Shown here piece by piece: positions 28,611 to 37,551 of a stretch of DNA of 42,853 nt. This DNA comes from Desulfurococcales archaeon (GTDB taxonomy: Archaea > Thermoproteota > Thermoprotei_A > Sulfolobales > NBVN01). A program made the translations under genes and the position numbers. Position 1 is the stretch's first letter. Each line of letters begins with the position of its first letter. The notes under the pieces were generated by a model. The model had not been told where the DNA came from and made no database searches. It saw only the letters and a list, made by a program, of their open reading frames with translations. The DNA lies in the NCBI GenBank assembly GCA_027023255.1, contig JALVVU010000094.1:1-42853 (forward strand), given 5' to 3'.

Positions 28611-29825
28611 ATGGTAGACATAACGGTCGAAATAGCCGGTTTAAAGTTCAAGAACCCCATAATGAACGCAGCATGCCCCATTTCGAGAGATGGTAAGGCG
28701 ATGGAGGAGCTGGCTGCTGGCGGTGCGGGAGGCATAGTGTCGAAGACCATAGGTGTTGTGCCGGCAAAGGTACCGAGACCGCATATGGGTGTAGTGAATC
28801 GAGGCCAGCTCACAGTACTGACCCCAGTGAAGAAGGGAGGAGAGCTCGAGACAAAGATAACGCGTATACGTGGCGCGTACTACGGGTTCCTGAACGCCGA
28901 ACTGTGGACTGACCTACCCCCAGAGCAGTGGTTCGAGAAAGAACTGCCGTACGCAAAGAAAGTGGCTGAACGCTACGGCATACCGCTCCTAGCAAGCATA
29001 GGGTACAAAGCACAGGAATTAGCCGAGTTAGGGCCTAAGGCGGTAAAGGCGGGTGCGCAAGGCATTGAGTTCTCAACCCACTACCTAGGGCACGACTACA
29101 CACCAGTTGTCGAGTCAGCTAAGGCGCTTAGGGAGGCCGTTGACGTACCCATATTCCCCAAGTTAAGTCCACACATTTGGGGTCTCAAGGACTTAGTGAG
29201 GGAACTTGAGAAGGTAGGGGTTGACGGTATCGTAGCCATAAACACGTTAGGGCCAGCGCTTCACATAGACATAGAGACTGGCAGACCAATAATGGGGGGA
29301 CCCCACGGTCACGGTTGGTTATCGGGACCAGCCCTCAAGCCCGTCGGCATAGCCACCGTAGCTGAGATAGCCAAGGTCACGAAGCTCCCCATAATAGGTG
29401 TTGGCGGGATATCTCAACCAGAGGACGTCATAGAATATATAATGGCTGGTGCGTCAGCTGTTCAGGTATGCACCCAAGTAATAGTTGAGGGACCTAAAGT
29501 ATTCAGAAGATTAGCTGAGGGCGTTGCTACGTGGCTAAAGGAGCACGGGTATACCTCACTAGAGGACATAAGGGGTAAGGCCCTCAAGTACCTGACGGAT
29601 CCAGCTGGTTGGTACGAAATCAAGAACCCCGTGGTTGATGAGTCAAAATGTATAGGGTGTGCACTATGTGAACAGTCATGTATTTACGACGCTGTGCATG
29701 TGCAGGAAATTAACGGCAGGAAAGTAGCTGTGGTCGACAAGTCAAAATGCTATGGCTGCGGACTCTGCACAACCCTATGCCCGACTAGGGCTATTCACTT
29801 CCCGGAAGACTACTGGCCCAAGTAA
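28611..29825 (+). CDS. PreA/dihydroorotate-dehydrogenase-like FMN oxidoreductase with C-terminal 2x[4Fe-4S] domain
   Basis: FKNPIMNAAC, IIGVGGISQPEDVIEYIMAGASAVQV; ferredoxin CIGCALCEQSC and CYGCGLCTTLCP. Start 28611 preferred (GGGGGTGAT upstream). Confidence 0.85.
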   Translation: MVDITVEIAGLKFKNPIMNAACPISRDGKAMEELAAGGAGGIVSKTIGVVPAKVPRPHMGVVNRGQLTVLTPVKKGGELETKITRIRGAYYGFLNAELWTDLPPEQWFEKELPYAKKVAERYGIPLLASIGYKAQELAELGPKAVKAGAQGIEFSTHYLGHDYTPVVESAKALREAVDVPIFPKLSPHIWGLKDLVRELEKVGVDGIVAINTLGPALHIDIETGRPIMGGPHGHGWLSGPALKPVGIATVAEIAKVTKLPIIGVGGISQPEDVIEYIMAGASAVQVCTQVIVEGPKVFRRLAEGVATWLKEHGYTSLEDIRGKALKYLTDPAGWYEIKNPVVDESKCIGCALCEQSCIYDAVHVQEINGRKVAVVDKSKCYGCGLCTTLCPTRAIHFPEDYWPK

Positions 29826-29996
29826 CACTTCTCTTCGGGTTACCCCCATAAACTATCCTGACCTTTTAACTGAAGCTAGCAAACTACCCTATGTCCTCTT
29901 TGCTTTTGTGTGGTTAAATTAGCCGAGGTGATGCTTCGGCCTACGTTAAAACTCCTTTAAAAACTTACATGCCTCTCAGTGAGTGAGGTAAGGGTA

Positions 29997-31271
29997 ATGA
30001 CAAAGCACATAATGTATTTGCAGTGCTCAAGGTGCGGTAAGAAATACTATTACGATGAGAAGCCCATAACCTGCATTAACAATGACCTCGGGAGGCTAGA
30101 CATAGTCTACGACTATGAGGCCCTGAAGGAGTTCTACACGCGCGACTACGTAGCTAAGAAGCCCCTAATTAATCAATGGAAATACTTTGACCTTCTCCCC
30201 CCAACTAAGGAAGAGAACATAGTAACCTTAGGTGAGGGTGCAACCCCCCTCATAAGAGCGAATAGGCTAGCCGAGAAATTAGGCATAAGGAAACTTTGGT
30301 TAAAAGACGAGACCCGAAACCCCACGGCATCATTTAAGGATAGGGGCATGTCGGTATCAGTTAGTGTGGCTAAGGAGTTTGGGTTCAAAAGAGCCACCAC
30401 CGCATCATCGGGCAACGCAGCCGCGGCCCTCGCAGCCTACGCCGCTAAGGCAGGAATGGAGGTTTACGCTTTCGTCATAGAGCAGGCCGGATACGGCAAG
30501 ATAGCGCAACTACTGTTCTACGGTGCCCGCGTCTTTAAGGTCAGGGGTCTTGGACGTGAAGACCCAACAGTGAAGCTCATGAAATTAACATACGAGAAAT
30601 TTGGATTCTACCCGTCCCCAAGCTTCGGACCGTTCAATCCGTACCAAATTGAGGGCCCGAAGGCAATATCGTATGAAATAGTGGAGCAGATGAACTGGGA
30701 GGTTCCTGACTGGGTCTTCGTACCCGTAGGCGCGGCATCCCTACTTACTGGTGTGTGGAAGGGATTCCGGGACTATCGTGAATTAGGACTCATAGATAAG
30801 ATGCCACACTTATTCGCTGTACAGTCAAAAGGCAATCCTCCCTTCGTTAGGGCATTCAAGGAAAGTCAGGATCCACACAATATCAAGCCATGGGATAAAC
30901 CCCACACGATAGCTTGGGGGCTCGAGGATCCGTACCCGTGGGATGGTGATGCCGGAATAATGGCTCTAAGGACAACGAACGGAGATGCTGAGGAAGTAAG
31001 TGACGACCTAATACTTAAGGCCATGAAGTGGCTGGCGCAATACGAAGGGATATTTGCAGAACCTTCTGGGGCGGCAGGACTAGCTGGCTTAATGGTAGCG
31101 CTTGAAGGCGGTAGGGTGGGTAGGGATGACGAAGTTGTTGTACTAGTCACCGGTCACGGTTTAAAGGACCCTGACATAGTCAAGGAAACTGCTGGAGACG
31201 CACCGATAATCAATCCGGACCTTAACGAATTCAAGGAGGTCCTAGGGAAGAGGTACGGCATTCAACTCTAA
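29997..31271 (+). CDS. Threonine-synthase-like PLP-dependent enzyme with N-terminal zinc ribbon
   Basis: CSRCGKKYYYDEK; NPTASFKDRGMSVSVSVA PLP lysine; ASSGNAAAALAAYAAKAG. Start 29979 or 29997; TATA-like tttaaaaac near 29955. Confidence 0.82.
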   Translation: MTKHIMYLQCSRCGKKYYYDEKPITCINNDLGRLDIVYDYEALKEFYTRDYVAKKPLINQWKYFDLLPPTKEENIVTLGEGATPLIRANRLAEKLGIRKLWLKDETRNPTASFKDRGMSVSVSVAKEFGFKRATTASSGNAAAALAAYAAKAGMEVYAFVIEQAGYGKIAQLLFYGARVFKVRGLGREDPTVKLMKLTYEKFGFYPSPSFGPFNPYQIEGPKAISYEIVEQMNWEVPDWVFVPVGAASLLTGVWKGFRDYRELGLIDKMPHLFAVQSKGNPPFVRAFKESQDPHNIKPWDKPHTIAWGLEDPYPWDGDAGIMALRTTNGDAEEVSDDLILKAMKWLAQYEGIFAEPSGAAGLAGLMVALEGGRVGRDDEVVVLVTGHGLKDPDIVKETAGDAPIINPDLNEFKEVLGKRYGIQL

Positions 31272-31331
31272 TATAGGTTTTCCGCAATTTCGGATTAACT
31301 TACCCTTTTAAGCCTAGACCTACGGGAATTA

Positions 31332-32342
31332 ATGGCGGTTTTAGTGACTGGGAAGCAACCAGCGATATTGATAAACAGCGACGGAGGCATAATAATAGAT
31401 TCAACAGTGATTATAGATGGTCATGAGGATCTAGTGCCAAGGATCGTAACACACATACACTCCGACCACACAAGAAGGCTTAAAACATCTATTCAAAAAT
31501 CCAGCCTCCTCATAGGCACACCATTAACTCTGGAATGGCTGAAAGTTCTGGGCTTCAAAATTCCTGACTCAAAGATCATGCCGCTAAACTACGACCAAAG
31601 CATAGAGCTAGGGGAGCTAAAGATATCGCTAAGGGAGGCAAACCACATACCAGGAACAGCTCAGGTTGTCGTAGAGACTACGGATCAACGTATAGTATAC
31701 ACGAGTGACTTCAAAAAACCAGGTGAACGAACACCTATCCTAAGCGCTGACACGCTGGTGATTGATGCTGTCTATGGGGACCCAACATTTCAGAGACCCT
31801 TCGATGACTATATAGATGAGGTGCTAACAGACCTCATAAGAGAGTTACTTGCTAAGGGTCCTGTATACGTTTACGGTTATTACGGTAAGGTGCAGGAAGT
31901 AATGGATATACTTAGGAGAAATGGCCTAGACGCTCCCTTCGTGCTAAGCCATAAGCAGTACGTACTAGCGAGAGTGGCTGAGAGGTTCGGCATGAACTTC
32001 GGAGATTACCTGCACGCTAATTCCAGGGAGGCAGAGGATGTAATGCGTGACGGTTGGTACGTATATTTCACGCATTTAACAGCCTCAAGACGTGCACCCA
32101 ACGGATTAGGTAATCACGTATTGCTGAGTGGCTGGGAATTCAGCAGGCCCTTCAAGAGGCTCGGAGGCAGAAGATGGTTAATTGCCTTTAGTGACCATGC
32201 TGACTTTGTGGGCTTAGTTAAGTATGTTAAGGAAGCTAAGCCAAAGCAGGTCATAGTCAATGTCCGAAGAAGCACTGCTGGCGAGAAGTTTGGGGAATAC
32301 GTAGCAAAGAAACTTGGCGTTAAGGTAAAATTACTCCCTTAG
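31332..32342 (+). CDS. Metallo-beta-lactamase fold exonuclease/mRNA 3'-end-processing-like protein
   Basis: VTHIHSDHTRRL, NHIPGTAQVVVE, VYTSDFK, FSDHADFVGLVKYV. Confidence 0.8.
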   Translation: MAVLVTGKQPAILINSDGGIIIDSTVIIDGHEDLVPRIVTHIHSDHTRRLKTSIQKSSLLIGTPLTLEWLKVLGFKIPDSKIMPLNYDQSIELGELKISLREANHIPGTAQVVVETTDQRIVYTSDFKKPGERTPILSADTLVIDAVYGDPTFQRPFDDYIDEVLTDLIRELLAKGPVYVYGYYGKVQEVMDILRRNGLDAPFVLSHKQYVLARVAERFGMNFGDYLHANSREAEDVMRDGWYVYFTHLTASRRAPNGLGNHVLLSGWEFSRPFKRLGGRRWLIAFSDHADFVGLVKYVKEAKPKQVIVNVRRSTAGEKFGEYVAKKLGVKVKLLP

Positions 32343-33338
32343 TTCCTCGTACTTAAACTCAACCTGCTCTCTGGATAGGACATCACTTATGCTTAGTCCG
32401 TACTCCTCCATGAGTATTAGTATGGCTGCTTGAGGCGGTATGATTCCCTTCTCCGTTATTATTGCGTCTATGTACTCCGGTGGCGTAACGTCGAATACAG
32501 GATTATACACCCTTACCTGGGGATTAGCCTTTAGCCATTCATCTTCTACTATCTCTCGAGGATCTCTCACTTCAATAGGTACCAATTCTCCTATGACTGT
32601 CTGCGGGCTAAACTTGTATGTCTCGGCAGCCACGTAGAGCCTTACCCTAGCTTCCTTCGCAGCTAAGGCTACGAGGGACGTACCTATCTTATTTATAACA
32701 GCGCCGTTAGCGGCTATGGTGTCAGCCCCAACAACGACCTTATTCACGCGCTTCATAAAGTACCTCACTGATGAATCAGGTATTAGTATGACGTCAAGCC
32801 CAGCATCAGCTAGTGCCTTAGCGGTGATTAGGCCCTGCATCTTCGGCCTAGTCTCCTTAACATATACCTTACTCACCTTACCTTGATTATGGGCCTCAAC
32901 GATGACCGACACAGCCGCTGTGCTATGACAGTGAGTCATGATAACGTCTCCGTTCTCTATGCGCTTCGCACCGAGTTCCGCAATCACCTTAACAGCGTTC
33001 TTGGAATACTCTATGAATTCCTCCGCAGCCGATATTACAATTTGCCTGGCTTCCTCAACGCTCCCGGGAGATGCTCTGAGTAGCCTAGTCATTACGTATG
33101 ATATTGCATTCGGTAATGATACTGCGGTGGGTCTTGCGGATTTAACGTATTCAGCAGCTTTCTTCATGTAACTTATGAAGTCCTCAACGTTATTGCCTCT
33201 ATATTCCTCGGCGGCAATGGCTAATGCTTTAGCTCCTGCTCTGGCGATCCTTCCTGCTCCTCGGATTATCATTGTTCGTATGTCTTCCCTTATTTTCCTA
33301 ACTTCCTTGGGGAGCGTGTTAATGTTAAATTCCGTCAT
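32331..33338 (-). CDS. Ribose-1,5-bisphosphate isomerase / eIF2B-alpha-like protein (putatively catalytic paralog)
   Basis: DVIMTHCHSTAAVSV (Cys present), KVVVGADTIAANGAVINKIGTSLVALAAKE. Confidence 0.85.
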   Translation of the reverse strand: MTEFNINTLPKEVRKIREDIRTMIIRGAGRIARAGAKALAIAAEEYRGNNVEDFISYMKKAAEYVKSARPTAVSLPNAISYVMTRLLRASPGSVEEARQIVISAAEEFIEYSKNAVKVIAELGAKRIENGDVIMTHCHSTAAVSVIVEAHNQGKVSKVYVKETRPKMQGLITAKALADAGLDVILIPDSSVRYFMKRVNKVVVGADTIAANGAVINKIGTSLVALAAKEARVRLYVAAETYKFSPQTVIGELVPIEVRDPREIVEDEWLKANPQVRVYNPVFDVTPPEYIDAIITEKGIIPPQAAILILMEEYGLSISDVLSREQVEFKYEELRE

Positions 33339-34255
33339 AAGTTCCTCACCTCCGAAATGAGTGACTCTATACTAGGGACTTTCGGAGGCCAACCATATAC
33401 TTCTTTGATTAGTAGTGGGACAGCTTGGGGAGCTATGAGCCCAACCTCCGTTATTATTGCGTCTATGTATTCTGGCGGCGTGACGTCGAAGAGCGGGGCA
33501 CGAACCAATACCTTACCAGCTAACTCACTTATCTTGTCTTTGGGAATTATTAGGTTAGCATCACTCAGCACAACCCCCTCTATTAACTCACCAAAGACTG
33601 TTTCCAACCCCATCTTATAGGTGCCAGCAGTAACGTAGAGCCTTACTCTAGCTTCCTTAGCCGCGAGCGCTATCGCCGAGGTCCCAACCTTATTGACGAC
33701 GGCCCCATTAGCAGCCACAGCATCTGCACTTACGAAGACCTTACTTATACGCTTCATCACGAAGCGTACGGCGGAATCTACGATGAGTGTAGTGTCTATA
33801 CCTAGCTTACTGATCTTAGCAGCCGCTAACTTCCCTTCCCCTATGGGTCGTGACTCAGTTATGTATACGGAGAACTTTATTCCCCTGTCATACGCCTTCT
33901 TGAAGAGCTCCAATATTGTGCTACTATATGAATGAGTTAGAACGACGTCACCGTCTGTTATCCTGCGGGAACCTAGTGTTGCGACGCGTTCCTTCACCCT
34001 CTCAACACGTTCAATTATCCTGCTAATGATCTTGGGGACCTTACCTACAGCTTCATCAACTCCTTTCTCTTTAGCTAATCGTATGAATTCCTCGAGAAAG
34101 TTACGTGTTAAGTTAACCATCACTATGGATGTGGGGCGTGCCTGAATCATTAACGGGATCGCTATCTGAACGAAGTGTGGGAATCCTTCACTGCATTTTT
34201 CAGCTGCCTCCCTCAATATACTAAGCACGTGATACGCTGCCTCTGTAGAGCCCAT
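33335..34255 (-). CDS. eIF2B-alpha/R15P-isomerase-like paralog lacking the motif cysteine
   Basis: DVVLTHSYSSTILELF (Cys replaced), KVFVSADAVAANGAVVNKVGTSAIALAAKE; overlaps its neighbour by 4 nt. Likely longer N-terminus. Confidence 0.8.
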   Translation of the reverse strand: MGSTEAAYHVLSILREAAEKCSEGFPHFVQIAIPLMIQARPTSIVMVNLTRNFLEEFIRLAKEKGVDEAVGKVPKIISRIIERVERVKERVATLGSRRITDGDVVLTHSYSSTILELFKKAYDRGIKFSVYITESRPIGEGKLAAAKISKLGIDTTLIVDSAVRFVMKRISKVFVSADAVAANGAVVNKVGTSAIALAAKEARVRLYVTAGTYKMGLETVFGELIEGVVLSDANLIIPKDKISELAGKVLVRAPLFDVTPPEYIDAIITEVGLIAPQAVPLLIKEVYGWPPKVPSIESLISEVRNL

Positions 34256-34434
34256 TATTTTTCCTTCTCTTAATTCCCTTGCAACTTTCTCTGCTTTCTT
34301 AAGGAACTCGTCGCACCTGGGCTTGCCTTCTCTCAGAAATCATCACCTATACAAAATAGGACATGAAATGTTAATTAAACTATCCAACATTGAATTGTTC
34401 CTCTTGGCTGAAAATTATTATCCTATTCGCAAGG

Positions 34435-35409
34435 TTACCGCATTTTCTCCTCCTTTACTTGAATGAGCACTTTACATGCCTCAAACCACTTAAGTAGCGC
34501 TTGCTTGGGCGGGACTCCTCTGGGTCCTTCGTAAGCGGCATTTAATGTTGCGGCGCAGGCAGCTAATTTCATGGCATCTACCTCACTATATCCCAGTATT
34601 AGGAAGGCTGTGAAGACACCTACGTAGGCGTCGCCACAGCCTACAGTTGATGTTGTTTTGTACCCTAGCGCCTCAGGCGGGACGGCATTTACGCGTATCA
34701 GGGTGTTTGATAAGGGATTCGCGAGTAGGGAGCCTTTTTCTCCCCGCTTTACAAGGACTTTCAAACGCTGGTTGACTTCCTGAACATGTCTAATTGCCTC
34801 AAGTAGGTTCTTTGATCCCGTCATGGTCAGCAGTTCACCTTCATTTGGGGCTAAGTAATCTACTTTCTCTAAGACCGGCTTTAGCACCTCTAATCCATGC
34901 TTTGACTGCGCCCCTGGGTCCCAAATAACGGTTTTTCCTAGGTCCCTCGCTTTACTGACGAGCTCCAATGCTGTAGGTAATGGCGGATTAGTTATTAGTA
35001 CGTACTGGACAGCCTCTAGGTAAGCGAGTACTTTCTCATCTATTTCTTCCGGAGTGAGTTTAGTGTTTGCGCCGTAGTAACTGTATATTGCTGTGTTTCC
35101 ATTCCTATCCACAGCTACGAAGGCTTGACCCGATTCTACACCGTCTACAACCCTTATTATGTCCGTTATGATTCCTTCCCTCCTTAACGCATCTATGTGT
35201 TTCTTCCCTATGTCGTCATTTCCTACCGCCCCAAAGAAAACCACGGTCTCCTTATCTAAGATCCTTGCTGCCGCGACAGCCGAGTTGCCTCCTGAACCAC
35301 CGAGGTACCTAGTTAGCTTCCGCACTACTGTTTTCGGTGGTGCGAACCTATCCACGTATAAAGTTACGTCGTAATTTAGTGAGCCCACTACCATTAATTT
35401 AGGAGCCAT
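34435..35409 (-). CDS. PfkB family carbohydrate/nucleoside kinase
   Basis: GSLNYDVTLYVD, GGSGGNSAVAAARIL, TSTVGCGDAYVGVFTAFLI. Confidence 0.88.
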   Translation of the reverse strand: MAPKLMVVGSLNYDVTLYVDRFAPPKTVVRKLTRYLGGSGGNSAVAAARILDKETVVFFGAVGNDDIGKKHIDALRREGIITDIIRVVDGVESGQAFVAVDRNGNTAIYSYYGANTKLTPEEIDEKVLAYLEAVQYVLITNPPLPTALELVSKARDLGKTVIWDPGAQSKHGLEVLKPVLEKVDYLAPNEGELLTMTGSKNLLEAIRHVQEVNQRLKVLVKRGEKGSLLANPLSNTLIRVNAVPPEALGYKTTSTVGCGDAYVGVFTAFLILGYSEVDAMKLAACAATLNAAYEGPRGVPPKQALLKWFEACKVLIQVKEEKMR

Positions 35410-35475
35410 AGGCACTCCTCTCTGGTGAAATGATAGGCATTAATTCTTGTTAAATTTAACTTAATTGATGATGAA

Positions 35476-35535
35476 GAGGCCCGCTGGGAGAGGCCCTGAT
35501 CATTCTGAGCCGTAAAAGGCTCTGTCCCGGGCCTC
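35476..35535. repeat. Long-range inverted repeat / candidate structured RNA
   Basis: Arms GAGGCCCG (35476-83) and CGGGCCTC (35528-35) enclosing hairpin GAGCC-gtaaaa-GGCTC (35507-22), in intergenic DNA. Confidence 0.6.
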
Positions 35536-35596
35536 GAGTATACTTTACTTGTTGAGAGTAAAAAGAGTTTTATGTTCAGTTGTTTAGGAGGCCTGC

Positions 35597-37414
35597 TTAG
35601 GACAGATTAATGAAGCGCTCTAGCTGGGTTGCTATGTCGCTTAGCCCGTACTTAATCAAGGTTTCCTTCTTAGGTATTCCGCGGTTGTCCCATCCTCTGA
35701 CTTCGTAGTACTTCATGAGAAGCGCGTCGTAGCCTTCTTTGTTTAGCTTGGCTCCGGCTAATGGTCCCTTAGTTAGGGGGTCCTTGAACCAACGCTCTGG
35801 TGGATAGTCCATAGACTTACTCCAGCTCATACCCATGGCTACGTGTTCTCTGACCCAGAATGCCCTTATCAGTGAGTATACTCTATGGGCAAACTCGTGT
35901 AGCTCGTCCCAGGTGAAGTCAACGCCTGTTGATGCCCTGATGAAGTTGAGATAGTAGTCTAGGTCTAGTCCTAACTCAACCCATGGGAGGCGGCACATGA
36001 CGAAGGACTCGAATAGCGCGCCCCTGATGTTTTGCATCCACACAAGCTTCTCTGCCTTCTCTGGCGAGTAATTATCACGTCCCATCTTCAGCTCGAGGGA
36101 TATGAACCATGCGTCCTTGTGGTGTGCGCCGATACTACACGTACCGTAAGCTAAGGCCATGCCAGGGGCTGCATGGCAGTCGTATGCGGAGATCTCGAGT
36201 CCCTTAACGTGCATTGCGTACCTTTCTGAACCCCCGCCGAGCTTTCTTGCGGCCCGCATGGTTCCGTCCGCCAGCAAGTTACCTACTCCTTCCCTGTATG
36301 CTATCTTGCGTATGAGGTCGGCAGCCGCCTTATAATCACCCCACTCTATTCTGTCGTCCTTGCTGAGCAGGCTATTCTCCGATGCTTCCATGGCGAACCC
36401 TATTACCGAGCCCGTGCTTATAGTGTCGATACCCATGTCATCCACGATATCATTGAGGTGAGAAACCCTGTCAATACCTGTTATGCCTAGGTTTGAGCCG
36501 AGCATCGCGACGTTCTCATAGTCAGGCTCGGCTATCCTCTCCTCTCCATTCACGGTGTACTTTACATAGTTACGGCAGGGCATATTGCAGAATGGGCAGG
36601 CCTCCGTAGAGACCTTTATCTTCTCCATCGCGTCGCCCGAGATACTCTCGAACCCATCGAATACTCCTTCGCGGAAGTTGTATGTTGGTAGGACGGAGTT
36701 CTTCTGCGACCACACGATAGTCATCATGGTGCCTTGCCTAGTCCAGAAGTCGTAGTTCGGTGCCTCCTTAAGTTTCTTGTATGCTTCAGCACCGAGCTTG
36801 TTGAGCGCTTGCTTATCAGCTGGCTCAGGAAGAGATTCACCCTCAAATATTATTGCCTTAACTCTCTTCGACCCAAGTACTGCACCCATTCCCGGACGTC
36901 CTCCGGAACGCCCATGCTCGCTAATCACGGTCGCGTAAAGTACCTTGTTCTCGCCTGCTGGACCTATGAAGAGTGCTGCGAGATTCTTGCCGAATTGCTT
37001 CTGAAGCCTGCGCTCTGTTTCATGAGTCCCTAATCCCCATAAATCATCGGCAAGTAAGAACTCCACACCCTTTGACGTGATCTTTAGCGTTACAGGTTTT
37101 TCTGAAGTGCCCTTAATCACTACTGCGTCGAATCCGCATTTTCTCATTTCGACTGCCGCGCGCGTCCCTATGTTACCATCGCCATACCCTAGCGTTAACG
37201 GTGATTTTGACGCTATGATCATCTTACCGGAAGAGGGTAGTGGGAACCCCGTCAGCGGACCTACAGCGAGTATTACGTGGTTTTGTGGCGAGAATGGGTC
37301 TATCCCTGGCTCATTTAGATCCCAGAGAAGCTTAGCAGCTAACCCTCTTCCACCAATGTACTTACGCAGGAAGTCACTGCTTAATTCCTTCAAATTTGAC
37401 TCCTTCTTAGTCAA
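35597..37414 (-). CDS. Tungsten-containing aldehyde:ferredoxin oxidoreductase family
   Basis: FLRKYIGGRGLAAKLLWDLNEPGIDP, GPLTGFPLPSSGKM, ACPFCNMPCRNYVK. In-frame homologous sequence GWSGRLLYVDLTKKE continues upstream of the ORF-track start. Confidence 0.93.
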   Translation of the reverse strand: MTKKESNLKELSSDFLRKYIGGRGLAAKLLWDLNEPGIDPFSPQNHVILAVGPLTGFPLPSSGKMIIASKSPLTLGYGDGNIGTRAAVEMRKCGFDAVVIKGTSEKPVTLKITSKGVEFLLADDLWGLGTHETERRLQKQFGKNLAALFIGPAGENKVLYATVISEHGRSGGRPGMGAVLGSKRVKAIIFEGESLPEPADKQALNKLGAEAYKKLKEAPNYDFWTRQGTMMTIVWSQKNSVLPTYNFREGVFDGFESISGDAMEKIKVSTEACPFCNMPCRNYVKYTVNGEERIAEPDYENVAMLGSNLGITGIDRVSHLNDIVDDMGIDTISTGSVIGFAMEASENSLLSKDDRIEWGDYKAAADLIRKIAYREGVGNLLADGTMRAARKLGGGSERYAMHVKGLEISAYDCHAAPGMALAYGTCSIGAHHKDAWFISLELKMGRDNYSPEKAEKLVWMQNIRGALFESFVMCRLPWVELGLDLDYYLNFIRASTGVDFTWDELHEFAHRVYSLIRAFWVREHVAMGMSWSKSMDYPPERWFKDPLTKGPLAGAKLNKEGYDALLMKYYEVRGWDNRGIPKKETLIKYGLSDIATQLERFINLS

Positions 37415-37551
37415 GTCTACGTAAAGTAGTCTTCCACTCCAACCGTGCGAGGCTGAACACCCATAGACTTAATTTCGCGCCTAGATTAATGAATATTATA
37501 CTCCGAAATCCTTATGAGGATCACAGTAGTGATATTGGGGGAACTGAAAAC

